Of a DNA stretch of 64,000 nt, positions 30,691-41,264 are shown one piece after another. The notes under the pieces are model-generated. The model saw only the letters and a list, made by a program, of their open reading frames with translations, was not told where the DNA came from and did no database searches. The translations under genes and the position numbers were made by a program. The stretch is from Bremia lactucae (lineage: Eukaryota > Oomycota > Peronosporomycetes > Peronosporales > Peronosporaceae), in the NCBI RefSeq assembly GCF_004359215.1, contig NW_027152031.1:58500-122499 (forward strand), in the 5' to 3' direction. Position 1 is the first letter of the stretch. Each line of letters begins with the position of its first letter.

Positions 30691-31574
30691 ATGCCTTCAA
30701 GCATCTCAAAAGAGATGAGCGTCCTCCAATGAGGGTGTTCAAGGGAGTATGCATTCTTAGGGCATGACCTGCACCCTCAAAGCAGCATGGGCATGAGTCC
30801 CCCACGAGAGGCAAGGTAACCCTGCCACTCTTGACGAACGGTGAAGCTTGTAGCGTGCACCGACTACGGTCCGTATTTCGAATCGGTCACGGAAAGCATC
30901 CAGTTTTTCAAGCCAGGCCTCGCGCCTATGCTTTGCGCATTCTCTGCAAATGCTTCCCATGCTTGGAACAAAGGAGTGATATCCTTTCCCCGCTTACGTG
31001 TGTACCACTGATGCCGGAAAAAGGCATCGATGAAAAATTCCGTTTCATCCTCACCAAGCTTGTGAATGGATGACTCCAACAACGGGAGTTTATACCGTTG
31101 GTTGGGCATGCCAGACCAACAAACTAAGTCGCTCATAGAGGGCAACCAGGGCTTCTTTTTGAGAGTGAACCGCTACGTATTACGATCCTTCTCTCGTTGG
31201 CTAATGTTAGCACTAGGGCTGACGTTTCTCTCGAAATTCTTGTTACGATCACCTCGCTCCTGGTGACGCACTTTAGCATCACCAGTGCCGTTCTTTTTAT
31301 CGGAGTTATCACAGGATGACTCCGCATAAAGAAAGTCAAGGCATTCTAATATCCTCGAGACCAGTACCTGATCTGTCTCGTTAGAACCCACTGGAACTGT
31401 CGCCGGGTGAACTGAAGGTCGCTGTGGTTGTGCTCGAGTCGGACGATGACGCCGACTTAAAAAAGATACCTCCAACCACGGGCTTTGGTATGATGCGCCA
31501 ACAAAAGTTGGAATCGAATTAAAAAGCAACAAGTACTCACTTGCAGGGAGGGACACAATAGCACTATCTGCCAC
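30183..31574 (-). pseudogene. aORF of C-3 (antisense)
   Basis: The minus strand from 31574 (MADSAIVSLPASEYLL) is open for 133 codons with a basic patch (DAKVRHQERGDRNK). A stop precedes the next open piece (31145-30864): LPLLESSIHKLGEDETEFFIDAFFRHQWYTRKR...LFQAWEAFAENAQ, the aORF core. The frame shifts to EAWLEKLDAFRDRFEIR (30910). Then 30704-30183 is open for 173 codons, antisense to the chromodomain, with VLHYLREDIDFERSRRREL matching C-1. The most complete family C copy. Confidence 0.55.
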
Positions 31575-31616
31575 TCTACACCAGTCACTATGGTGACTGT
31601 TGGTTGGGGGGGGGTA

Positions 31617-31806
31617 TGCAACGGGGTGTCCCGTTACATAAATATTCTTTCGTAGAAGAGGAACAATAATTAATTTAAGCTTCTATATTTATTCTTCTTA
31701 TAGAAATAACATAAATTTTTATGATTCTTCACTATCATTTAATAATTTTTATTCATTATTTCCAATTTTACCAAATTTGGTTTTATCGAAGCAACAAAAT
31801 AAGTTC
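31617..31806 (+). repeat. Family C 3' LTR of C-3, truncated
   Basis: TGCAACGGGGTGTCCCG after the PPT GGTTGGGGGGGGG. 190 bp remain; the rest was displaced by the A-2 LTR at 31807. Confidence 0.7.
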
Positions 31807-32472
31807 TGTAATGGGGCACACATAGGTTGGCAAACCGTTGTTGTGGTACATTTATTTTATGGGTAAAGTACCCTTTTGTTTTATTTAAAATTAGATAATT
31901 ACTAAAATCCCATTTATTATGGGATAACATATGTGGCAGCCGCCAGATTTATATCTGGTGGCTGCCACATATGTTACCCATAATAAATGGCCGACATCTA
32001 TTTTAAATTAGCGAGGAAGGGTTTAAGATCTCAATAGGTAAATAAAGCTCAGTTCTCTTTTGATCTTAAGGCGTCTAGTGCCTTCGTAAGGTTTGCGCAT
32101 TTTGATCTGTGAGATAAAGAAGCCTTTCTAACGTACATACTCTCGGGCATTAGTTGCCACTTGGCTCTACGAACCTCAAACCAAATGGATACCAGAAAAT
32201 AGCAAAGGTAGGTTTTTCAGGATAAACCCTACCTTTGCTATTTTCTGGTATCCATTTGGTTTGAGGTTCGAAGAAGTAACGCCTGAATGTAAGAATAAAA
32301 AACTAAATAATGCAAATTTTGGTACCCAAGAATTCCTTGAACTAGGATTCTTTAAGCTTTAATAGCTTGACGACTCCCTGAATTTGTTAAACCTATTAGT
32401 TCTATAGAACTAAGAGACTCTTTGAGTCTATAAGTCTTCCTCTGACTTAAGGAGCGAGGTAGATCCGCTACA
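31807..32472 (+). repeat. Family A LTR (5' LTR of A-2), expanded
   Basis: TGTAATGGGGCACACATAGG...GTAGATCCGCTACA, 666 bp instead of about 484. About 150 bp of the excess is an insertion between CTCTACGAAC (32173) and CCTTGAACTAGG (32334) that contains a palindrome. The LTR hairpin is extended here (GTGGCAGCC...GGCTGCCAC, 31934-31969). Confidence 0.85.
32171..32269. repeat. Near-perfect palindrome inserted in the A-2 LTR
   Basis: Arms 32171-32215 and 32224-32269 are reverse complements apart from one extra base, with an 8-base centre (TTCAGGAT). No other A LTR in the window has it. As RNA it would fold into a 45-bp hairpin. It may be a fold-back element, a template-switch product or an assembly artefact. 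Confidence 0.9.
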
Positions 32473-32474
32473 CC

Positions 32475-32491
32475 TGGTAGCACTCGTCGTC
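32475..32491 (+). other. Primer-binding site of A-2
   Basis: TGGTAGCACTCGTCGTC, two bases after the LTR. It matches the site in the other families. Confidence 0.65.
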
Positions 32492-32639
32492 AATATACGC
32501 CTAAGTCTTGATAAGACACAGCCTTTACTGAAATGGTAACGTTTCCAGAACTTTCAAAGGCGCAACGCACAGCGTATGACAATATCAGAACTTTGTTTGG
32601 GCTTAAAAGTATCGATGTTATTATGTCCCAGGAAACAAA

Positions 32640-33515
32640 GGTTCTGCATGCAAGGCTGAAGGCTGTTTGTTATGCAATATGAATCCTCCCTGATCGGACA
32701 GGTTTACAATCACCTAGCGGCATCTATGCCAACTCAATACATTTCTGTACCTGATTCAGAGCCTAAGGCTCGCCCTCTGGTCGTCGATGTGAAGACATTT
32801 GAGGGTTAAGAGGGAGACCCCCCCTTTTTAAGTCCATTGCCTCCGCCTTGTTCTTAAAAGAACGACAAAAGGTGGCCATGGTCATTTCCAAGCTCGGAGG
32901 TAGAGCCCTGGAATGGGTACTCTCGTACAACACGTCCATGAACGACGCTACTCCCTCATGGGTTTCACTGAAACAGCATATGATTAGCATGTTTGCACCA
33001 TCCTGATTAGGCTTTTCGCATGCGATCACGGCTCATAGCGACTAGACAGGGTAACGGAACCGTAGGGGACTATGTCTAGGAGTTGAGGACTCTCATTGCA
33101 TTTGTGCATCAAGACCTCGCGCAAGAAGCAACTGTCGTAACAAACGAGTGCGTTGCCCGGACGGAAATATTCCGATCCCATCCTGCTACTTTTGAAAAGG
33201 CAGTTGCCATAGCGCTACGCGCTCAGTGCAACTTTAAGTCTGGTCGTGTTAGCACGCCTGTTTATCGAACAAACTCTTCGAGCACATCGGTACCGTCTAA
33301 TAGACCGGAGCCTATGGTTCTAAGCCTCGTTGAGGATGGAGAAGAGACTTTTCAAGCTGTGGAACAGCGTAAGAACATCCGTAGATGTTATATGTGCGGA
33401 AGCACAAAACATTTACGACCGGACTATCCTTTACGAAATACGCGTAAAGCTCGAAAGAGCACCAACCTGTACCAGAAATCTGGTACGGTGTGGGAAAACG
33501 TCAATACCCAGTAGG
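32640..33515 (+). pseudogene. gag: gag of A-2
   Basis: Pieces: [26 protein letters not shown] (32727-32805, then stop), the capsid block ERQKVAMVISKLGGRALEWVLS (32850-32925) and the C-terminal frame 33083-33514. The last contains FRSHPATFEKAVAIALRAQC and a knuckle CYMCGSTKHLRPDY, whose last Cys is Tyr. It ends KSGTVWENVNTQ. The A-6 copy at 58.6-59.7 kb is its homolog. Confidence 0.75.
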
Positions 33516-34225
33516 TGCGAGGCGCCCTACTGGGGAAGATCTAGGCTCCGTTAAACCTCTAGAAAAACAGGTGTAAGCCCCAATCAGCTCGGTGCGTAAT
33601 GGCACGGGCGTGAGTACAAGCCGGGCTTGTTAGTCGCTCAAACGACTGTGAAGGGCTTTGATAAGCCATGTCAATTTTAATTGACTCAATAGCGTCTTGC
33701 AATTATGTCGACGTCTTTCCTTTGAGGGAGTCAACAATTTGTTGAGGCGCTTAAAGCGCATGAAAGAGATACAATTACTGTTCGCTTAGCGACTGGGACT
33801 CGTGTCAATGTTCTTAAAGTTCCGTTGAACTTAGGCATAAAGGTTTTGGACTTTGACAGTATGGAACGCGGTCTCGTCCTTGATTTGGATTCGAAATATG
33901 ATCTCGTCCTTGGTATGGCCTGGATTGTCCACCACCATGGATCGATTGGAGGTCTAAGACCTTAGGCGCCACGCGCAATGTTCCTAGCAAAGTCATTAAC
34001 CCACCTTTGCTAGGCAACCAGAGCGCTATTGGCTCGAATCACTGACTGAGTATGTCACTGTTTAGACATTGGAATGTCTGAGTTAATAAGCTCCAATGTT
34101 GAAAACTTTAATTTTGAGCCCGACTCAGAAAAATAGGGTGGAGCGGCACGTACTCCGTCGAGTGACACTTGTTGTAATAACGATTCACTGAATGCTGAAA
34201 GTATTGTAGGCCTAAGGCACTAACA
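33516..34225 (+). pseudogene. Protease and linker of A-2
   Basis: The region with ILIDSIASCNYVDV (33672-33715) corresponds to the catalytic loop; D-S-I replaces D-S-G. RGLVLDLDSKYDLVLGMAW at 33870-33925 is the second conserved block. The linker follows to 34225, matching the complement of 57.5-57.65 kb (CGTCGAGTGACACT). Stops throughout. Confidence 0.65.
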
Positions 34226-35060
34226 AGTTAGCAAATTTCTCGCGACGCGATTTAGCGTCTTAATACATGTACGTGACAAGATGGCTGATAGCCAACACAA
34301 ACAGGAAGAACAAGCGGGTCACGCACAGCTTGGTCGTTTGGACCTTCGGTGAAACAACGAGAACGCCAGTGGAGATCGCTGCTCGTGACGCTCTTCATGA
34401 GCGATACCTTACACCAAAGGTAATGACGCGAAGTCAGTATCTGCCGCGTTTACGTGATCAAGCCCGTGGGGCTTCGGTGACCTCAATGAGGAGAATTATA
34501 ATCGTTTTGTTTCCAAACGAAAGAAGGAGTAAAAAGGAAGTCTCATTTGTAAATTTTGTGTATTTTTTAATATTAAAAAGTTCAGAAGAGGTTAGCATAT
34601 TAACAAAGGAAGTCTCATTTGTGAATATTGTGTATTTTTTTTAATATTAAAAGTTCAGAAGAGGTTAGCATATTAACTTTTTAATATTAAAAAGTTCAGA
34701 AGAGGTTAGCATATTAACATCAACCCCCAAAAAATCCGTTTCACCAAGCCCGCCGCCTCCGTAATATTTGGAATATCAGATTCTGCGGATATGGCTGATG
34801 TTCGTTTGGAATGGAAGCTTTGCTTCGATTTCGCCAAGCATAAGGCCAATTACGTTTGGCATTTATGCCACAAAACGAAGAAAGGCCTAGCCGATATTTC
34901 AGTGCTTCAATTGATCGCACAAACATGGATTGAAGCCGCACTGAGGCTATAGATCCACCCAATCCCACTCTAGTGGTGGGGAGCGTCGTTTGACGCGAGT
35001 TGACCCTGAGCTTGGCGCTCAAAAACGTTAACGGCGTACGGGCAATCTTGCCGAAGAGGT
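34226..35060 (+). pseudogene. Integrase fragment fused to aORF in A-2
   Basis: 34226-34312 encodes the region FLATRFSVL..VRDKMADSQHKQEEQA of integrase (as at 54330-54250, -). At AACAAGCGGGTCAC (34308-34321) it switches to the aORF: GHAQLGRLDLR, then AARDALHERYLTPKVMTRSQYLPRLRDQARGASVTSM. An AT-rich tandem repeat follows, then the homolog of NIWNIRESADVANVRL... to RQRRTGNLAEEV at 35060. Here the two reading frames share a strand, unlike in A-6. Confidence 0.65.
34533..34722. repeat. AT-rich tandem repeat, about 72-bp unit
   Basis: Two full and one partial copy of AGTCTCATTTGTRAATWTTG...GAGGTTAGCATATTAAC. It lies within the aORF where the A-6 copy has none (53310), so it is a local expansion in A-2. 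Confidence 0.8.
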
Positions 35061-35619
35061 TCTTTTAATGTCACGCTGGTCGGAACTTAACGTTTACAAC
35101 GTTACTGATGGCCACTGTGGTCTCAATTTATCCTGTCAAGTATGAAGCCGATATAAATTCGGTTTGACCGTAGATAACCGGAAGCGTGAAGGTGCGACAA
35201 TCGCGTCGATACCTTATATGTGAACAAAGGTCTATGTGGCTTAGAGCCACCCCTCCGCAAAAGTCACAGTAGGATACATATCGGAACGATACAATAATTA
35301 CATACAATTTCCCATTCTTGTTTCGTGAAAGCATATGTATGTTCAACTAAACTATATATATATATATATATCAGAAAATAGCTACTGCAAATTAAATATG
35401 ATTTACTTGCTTCTTCTGTGCTTGTGGTGAGTAACGATGTTATACAGGTGAAACTTTCAGGTACACCTATAAGCACCAGCAGTTTTTAAAGACTAATCGT
35501 ATATTCGTGAATCTGTTATTGTATGCAACGCTCGCTTCGTCAACGCGTCAATTTTTACTTGCCCTTATTTTTTTATCAACACCGAGAAACTATAGATTCT
35601 TTTTGAAGACTAGCTTCAA
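35061..35619. other. About 560 bp of possibly non-repeat DNA with a (TA)n tract
   Basis: No match to any family in the window. It contains ten TA units at 35353-35372 and only short frames (72 and 70 codons, minus). It lies between A-2 and an A LTR. It could be original chromosomal DNA or an unseen repeat. Confidence 0.35.
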
Positions 35620-35670
35620 CGTAGTGGCGCGTCATCACTCGTAAAGTCAGAGAGAGACTTATAGACTCAA
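35620..35670 (-). repeat. Family A LTR, left part before D-2
   Basis: GTAGTGGCG...CGTAAAGTCAGAGAGAGACTTATAGACTCAA matches 52211-52261. The LTR continues at 43575, with CTCAA on both sides of D-2. Confidence 0.75.
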
Positions 35671-36190
35671 TGCAGGCTGGCGCTACTATAGCAGCCACGC
35701 TCTACTTCCGCACACACCTTCAGGCACAGTGAGGAAGCTGTTTGACCGTCTTCTCTCACGTACAGTGAGGTAGTTGGTGGGCGCCTAAACGACCCCCACC
35801 CAACAAACTAGAAACCTAAGTTTCAGTGACGTCACGGGAGCGGTAATTCGGCTCCACGTCTGCACTTTTCAACAAGAAAGTGATTTATATTTAATCGTAT
35901 ATATAATATAAAAATCCAGTTTTAACCAAGTATAAATGCCATATCTGCAGATATGCACTGATATGTATTGCGAGCGTATTATTCTAGTACCTCGTAACTT
36001 GAATGACGCTAGCTGTCATCCCCGACAATGTGAATGCACTCAGGTGCATCACATACAAGGGTGGATCACAATGTGAACCACATCCAAGTGGTGAGTCTAA
36101 TCACTTCACTTAAGCAATTAAACATCCCTTAAGTACACAAAGTGTATTAAACGGGGATTGTGTAGCATAGGGCAACTTTAGCTTGTTACA
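35671..36190 (-). repeat. Family D LTR (3' LTR of D-2)
   Basis: TGCAGGCTGGCG...TTTAGCTTGTTACA, 520 bp. To its right the complement AAAAAGGGTATTG is the probable, weak, polypurine tract. Confidence 0.8.
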
Positions 36191-36296
36191 CAATACCCTT
36201 TTTAAGAACGAATTCACATTTTGCAAATTTGTCAAAGAGGAAGGAAGGACAGCGAGCTGCTTTCCGTATTAGTCCTCTCAGTCACTCTAGCGACCT

Positions 36297-37860
36297 GTGT
36301 GTACTCACACGGCACCAAACATGCCACCTATGAGGATCAAAGATGATGGGTCGTCTGCAAAGACGCCCTCACAACCACGGACGAAGCTTACGCGTCGCAT
36401 AAACACACCGTCGTCGCTCAGTGCCACAGTTACAACGCCGACAAAAAGCTACTGCTGCTGTCGTGCTAACGGGACTTACATATCCATCCCACTTTCGCAG
36501 CGAGGATATAACTTCGTCGCTCATTGTTGACTACAATGAGTCGACACCGCTGCCATCACCTCATAATAGTGACGGGTACAGCGAGCTAATGAGAAACCCA
36601 TCCAAACTTCATTTATTGCTTCTAACATGAAGACGCCCAACGTTGCGAAGGCTAACTTGCCTTACGTCAACAAAGCAGCTGTCTCGTTGTCTGCGCGAAT
36701 TAGCGCAGCGACCATTCGTGAGAGCGCTGCCCATGAAGGCACAGCTGCTTCTCAATTGGGTAGAACCACAACACCTGTCTTTCAGACCACTAAAAACAAT
36801 GGGTATGACGCAGAAGAGCCTGAACTTAAAGCTCCACCGACGGCATGTGAACGTGTCCGGTCGGTTTCACAAGTTAGCCGTATCAAACGCGGCTATGCGA
36901 CTGGTGGCATACCACCGATGCCACCTCCATCCGAATAGCTTCGTTCGGATAACCTAGTGCGTCGCTCCTAGAGCGCGCTGCTCTAGATGTACATAATTAT
37001 TATGGCATCAATAGTTCATGGAAGGCTCAGGGGAAATCACTGCGTGTTTCTTCGATCCCGGTTGTGTTGAATTCGAATGATCAACCGACCATTATGAAGC
37101 GGAATTTCTGCGCTGCTTTCAGCCACATTCCGATGTGGCGAAGCAACGGTCGAAGCGACTTTACTTCGCTCGTTTGCATGTGAGAGAAATCATGTGCGGT
37201 ACTGTACCACCTGTTTCTTCTCATCGCGCCGTTTCGGCTAGTCCATTTGGGATTTACGGAGTGATAATTAGTGCTGCTTCTCATGGGCAGACACCAGGCC
37301 CGGTACGTCGACGCGCAGCGCATCGACCGGCTCCCAAGAGTCAAACTCTTTGCGTATTCTCTCTGCTGGACGAAGATTTGAAGCTTCTGCTGCATGGAGC
37401 GGTGGCCAACCAGCCTCCCAACAAGGAAGCGTTGGTTCCCAGCAGCATCCATCAATGCAGGTGGCGCCCGATAGGAGCGGCGATTTCGCCCACCTACTCG
37501 CGGCAGCCTATCGCGCATCAATTCAGTCGCAGGCGCCGAGCACTGCTAACGACGGATCGGGGATCTCGAAAGCCAACTCTCGCACTGACTTCGGATCTTC
37601 ACGATGTCCGCGCGAAGGATCGTCAGGGTTACGAACGCCTGAAACTTTGGCTGGACCATTTGGAAAAATTGGTGCTGTGGGATCCGCGTTACGCGCGAGA
37701 TATCCCTCTCTCGCCAAGTCCGAATCGTAGTCGGAGGAGTCCTTCGGCTGAATTTTTTCACCATCCCCGTCTCCTCACCCGATCGAAGCTCGACTCACAG
37801 TCGGCGTCAGCATCGGTCTCCTTTGACGGATGGGGGTATGCGATCTATTCTGGATCATGA
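36297..37860 (+). pseudogene. Candidate aORF region of D-2 (antisense)
   Basis: Plus-strand open pieces lie between the 3' LTR and integrase. 36321 starts MPPMRIKDDGSSAKTPSQP. 36627-36938 is 103 codons, Lys/Ala/Thr-rich with a PPMPPPSE end. 37135-37860 is 241 codons and 37350-37730 is 126 codons in another frame. Position and orientation match the aORFs of A, B and C, but I see no clear sequence similarity. Frames of this length opposite pol may be chance, so this is the weakest of the aORF calls. Confidence 0.3.
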
Positions 37861-38090
37861 TACCGTTTTAGACGACCCACGTAAAACATGAGGTGCATCT
37901 TCATAAAAGGGAGAAGGGTGAGCCTATAATTTAGGTCTCCAACCTCTTGCAATAATTTCGTAGTACCTCCAGGTAGTACGGAAATTAAATTTTTAGGTAG
38001 AGTAGCAGTTCTTAATAGTGCTTTATCTCCAATACTAAAGCGTTCATTGTTTTTGCGACTGTTTTGGTCAGCCTATTCTTTTTTGTTTAT
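37081..38090 (-). pseudogene. pol: Integrase C-terminus and chromodomain region of D-2
   Basis: 37081-37521 on the minus strand is open and holds YRAPPALMDAAGNQRFLVGRLVGHR, the chromodomain start. The rest is damaged. 37523-37764 holds the linker. Near 38090-37880 are remains of LKRGERFSIGDKALL and the GPY-like segment in several frames. Confidence 0.55.
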
Positions 38091-38117
38091 CCCGTGCGCT
38101 TACCATCGCGTCACGGA

Positions 38118-39060
38118 CTATTCGTGTGATGACTGAGCGCTCAAGCTTTTAGCATCAAACTCGCCTATGACACCGCCGACGTGGAACATAGGACGTAGTT
38201 GTAAATAACGGAACATCATTTTGTTTGGGCGCACAGGCATTTCTTGCTGTGACTTCATAGTGACCCCTGCCATACCGGCAGGGTCACTATGGCAAGTTTC
38301 TGTCTTTGAGATAAAACCCTCGCGCGTCATCGTCATACTGACGAAACTATGTCCCCCTTTCGTACAGAGCGTTGTGAGGGGCCCTTCCCCACTAAGACTC
38401 GGGCTGCGCACAAAGGATACTGGCGTCCGAGGATGGCGCAGTCCGTTTATATAAAACGGTGTCACCCGTACTGGCGTGGACACTATTATTTATAGCGAAC
38501 TTCAGAATGGGCAATTGTTAGCTCCATTCTAAAGAGTCGCTACCGTGCGCAATACATCCGCCACGACCCGATTGTCAAGTTCCGTTTGATCATTGGTCTG
38601 GGGATGATTTGCGGTCGACATGTGGAGCTTGCTACCTAGCAGCTCAAACGCATGACGCCAAAAAGCAGACGTAAAACGTGGTTCCCGGTCCGATACTATG
38701 GACTAGGGCATCCCGTGTAGTCGGTAGGAAGAAGAGAGCCGCCTTCTTGCCTGTGATCGCGGTGCTACAGGGTGCCAGATACACCATTTTGCTCAGTCTG
38801 TCTTCACAGACGACGAGCCCCATCCGACCCTTATGATCGGGCAGCATGGCAAACCTAAAGTCCAGACTGACCGACTTCCAACAACCCGTTGGAATCGGCT
38901 GCGGCTTCAATGGCGCACTGCTGGACGGTGCAGGCTTTATGCGCTGACACTGTTCGCAGGAGCGTATATTGTTGGCCACCCAACGATATAGGTGTGGCCA
39001 CCAAATTCCTCTCACACTCGTAAAATATGTCTTTTCACGGCCCAGATGCCCACTTGATGG
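38118..39060 (-). pseudogene. pol: Integrase core of D-2
   Basis: 38644-39015 encodes WWPHLYRWVANNIRSCEQCQRIKP (the Cys pair of the H2C2 finger), SVSLDFRFAML (first Asp) and EDRLSKMVYLAPC. TTRDALVHSIGPGTTFYV is a frameshifted form of the second Asp region. 38118-38483 encodes TPVRVTPFYINGLRHPRTP. The Glu region lies between them, with stops. Confidence 0.7.
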
Positions 39061-39890
39061 TGCATAATTGAGCTCGTTAAGTATTTTCAGCTTGGATCTG
39101 TGTCATGAGAGATATAGATTCTCAAGGGATCACAATGTGACAGTTGATGCCATGAAAGGCCATCGCTGTAGCTAAAGCGACTTAGCTTAGCCATCGTGCT
39201 ACGGAAGGTAAATCTTTCGTCCACTGATGTGATCCAACAGAAGGCAAAAATGTTCGTCCTGACTGTAGCTCTTATTCTTGGAGACTAATGATGATATACC
39301 TTCATGGCTGCCATCGTTGACGACTCAACTTGTGCTTCAGCACTAGACACGCTTTCCTGGCGTCTCGTTTCGAAGCCTGGTCTGCGCGATAATGCATCAG
39401 CCAAGACATTCGACTTACCCGGCTCGTATTTAACTTTAAAATTAAATTTAGAGAAGAATGTAAGTCATCTTGCCATTCTAGGCGAGAAGTGCGGTGAGTT
39501 TATTGCGGTCCACAATGATGCGTGATCCGTATAAACCACAAATAGTTTGGTGCTCAAAAGGTCCACTCAAAATGCAAAAAGAGCATTCTTTATTGAAAGG
39601 AGCTCGTTTGTCATGCACAGGGTAATTTTGTTCCGTAGCTTCCAAAAGCAGGGACTAATAAGAAATGACACGGTCAACGCCGTCGTCATCTTTTTGCATG
39701 AGCGCGCTGACGATCTTGGTTGTATCGCAGACGACGCTAAAGAGCTTATACCATCTGACAATACCAAGACCGTTGCCTCTACAAGAGATTGCTTCACTGA
39801 TATGAATGCATCGTCTTGTTCTTTTAACCAAACCCATTCTGCGTCCTTTTTAAGGAGGTCGGACAAGACTTAGCTCGCTCAGCATAATTT
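39061..39890 (-). pseudogene. pol: RNase H of D-2
   Basis: 39567-39866 holds SDLLKKDAEWVWLKEQDDAFISVKQSL, the RT-RNase H connection. Frameshifted DTTKIVSALMQKDDDG is the first Asp region, and TNELLSIKNALFAF follows. KSNTSRVNRMSWLMHYRADQAS-type remains of the DALSRRP end lie near 39410-39360. Confidence 0.65.
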
Positions 39891-40740
39891 CTTGCTATAC
39901 TTATGCAAGTATTTATTAGCGAGCCCTATGAATTAGCACAAATCCTTCACATGTCGTGGGATAGGCCATCCTTTTTACCAATTTTACCTTCTGCTCGTAC
40001 ACCATGTGTACCTACATTGCAGCCCAGCACAGGTATCTCGGGGACCGCTCTGACGCACTTTCGCAAGTTGACGTACAATTGAACGTCCTTCAAAGTCTGC
40101 AACACATCATCTAAATGACGCTTGTGCGACTCTATTGCGCTCAGCCCGTCTTCGGCCCTTCTATGCACGAATTCACCGTCAAAATGATAGGGCGCGGAGG
40201 CACCGTGCTGACGCATCACGTGAACCACCACTCAACGGAATGTCGCTGGTGCGTTTTTCAAACCTTGGGGTATCACAAGCCACTCCTAAAGCATACCGTT
40301 TGGGGTGCTTACTGTCGTTTCGGCTACATCCGCCTCTCTCATGAGTATCTGATAGTAGCTATCCCTTGAATCCAACGCGGAAAAGATAGTTGACTTTCTT
40401 ATGGAGCTCAACAAAACATCTTTCCGCGGGATTGGCGTTTGCGCCGGAATGATGGCCGTGTTCAGCTTACTGTAAGCGTAAACCACGTGCCATCTACCTG
40501 TGGCTTACGCACACAGAATGTCGGGCTGAAGTGAGGCGACTTGCTCTCACGTACATGTCCCGCCTCGGCTTGCTTGTCGAAGAATTCATCGATATAATCG
40601 ACTTGTTCTTTCGGCAACGACCATTGCCTGGTCACACAGTACTTGGTGCCAGGTTCGAGGTCTATTTCATGCCTGATGCCCCTATCTGCTGTTAGACGGC
40701 TCGGCACTTCTTTTGGGAACAATCGCGATGTTCCCACAGA
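39891..40740 (-). pseudogene. pol: Reverse transcriptase of D-2
   Basis: 40462-40737: RHEIDLEPGTKYCVTRQWSLP...SPTFCVRKPQ. 40286-40486: VYAYSKLNTAIIPAQTPIPRKDVLLSSIRKSTIFSALDSRDSYYQILMRE, with motif A Asp present. 39947-40231: HFDGEFVHRR, a degraded FDD box, then YVNLRKCVRAVPEIPVLGCNVGTHG. Three frames are needed, so it is inactive. Confidence 0.75.
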
Positions 40741-41264
40741 ACCTCAAAGAACGGACTGTCTCTCAAGGCACCCCAGCCTTGAGCAGCGAACCGTTTCTTT
40801 TTGTCCGTTTCTAGGAAGCTCTCGTCCATTGTGGACGACGAGCAACAGTCCACCAAGTTCTCTTCTGGAAGTGGTAGGAATAGTTCGTGGATCTTTCCTT
40901 CCTTTAATTCGGCAAGGAACAGAGCCCACGACATTTCCGGGAGATTTACTATCTCCTCGGCAAATTTGAAGACTAGCCGGAGCACCTCAACTGAGGATGT
41001 CTCCGCAATTTCGTCTTCGACGGCCTCGAACACCTCGTTCGAAGGCCCGTCCTCTTCAATTGGGACCGATTCAAAGGTCACTGGTTTTGACGTGCCTTTG
41101 ACCGTCCTTGTCTGTCGGATACTCATTCTGCGAATTCCCACGACCTTTGACTGGTAAGCTGGTGCCGTTGCCCTCCTGGCTAACGCACCCCTTCCAACCA
41201 CTCCACGGTGTCGGTTCATGCGACGCTTGACTTCCTGTCGGTTCATGCGACGCTTGACTTCCTG
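40741..41264 (-). pseudogene. Protease-RT linker of D-2
   Basis: An open 184-codon piece (40692-41246) bridges protease and RT: Arg-rich start, then acidic (EEDGPSNEVFEAVEDEIAE) and LFLAELKEGKIHELFLPLP. TMDESFLETDKKKRF resembles the RT approach of A and C elements. A 27-bp direct duplication at 41208-41261 gives a repeated TGSQASHEP in another frame. Confidence 0.5.

Larger units (their letters stand above)
26691..31806 (+). mobile_element. C-3: family C element with 1.06-kb internal inversion
   Basis: A plus-strand element beginning within the protease (26691) where C-2's LTR abuts it. It holds RT and RNase H, an inverted integrase block (28851-29906), the integrase C-terminus, chromodomain, antisense aORF, PPT (G9 at 31606) and a partial 3' LTR. 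The 3' LTR is cut by the A-2 LTR. Confidence 0.75.
31807..35060 (+). mobile_element. A-2: rearranged family A element
   Basis: Plus-strand 5' LTR (31807-32472), primer site, gag, protease and linker (to 34225). There is a deletion to the integrase C-terminal region (34226-34312), which is fused to the aORF reading in the same (plus) direction. The normal arrangement is opposite, so the aORF segment is inverted. The end at 35060 runs into sequence I cannot place. Confidence 0.75.

Noticed and set aside
36290..36320. TGCCACC-ATG-like context as a Kozak start of a host gene
   Set aside because: The frame is short, interrupted and lies between the D-2 LTR and pol; no splice pattern or homology supports a host gene.
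37135..37860. 241-codon plus-strand frame, the longest in the window, as a host gene
   Set aside because: It lies fully inside D-2, opposite its integrase C-terminus and chromodomain linker, and a competing 126-codon frame overlaps it. I keep it only as part of the candidate D aORF region.
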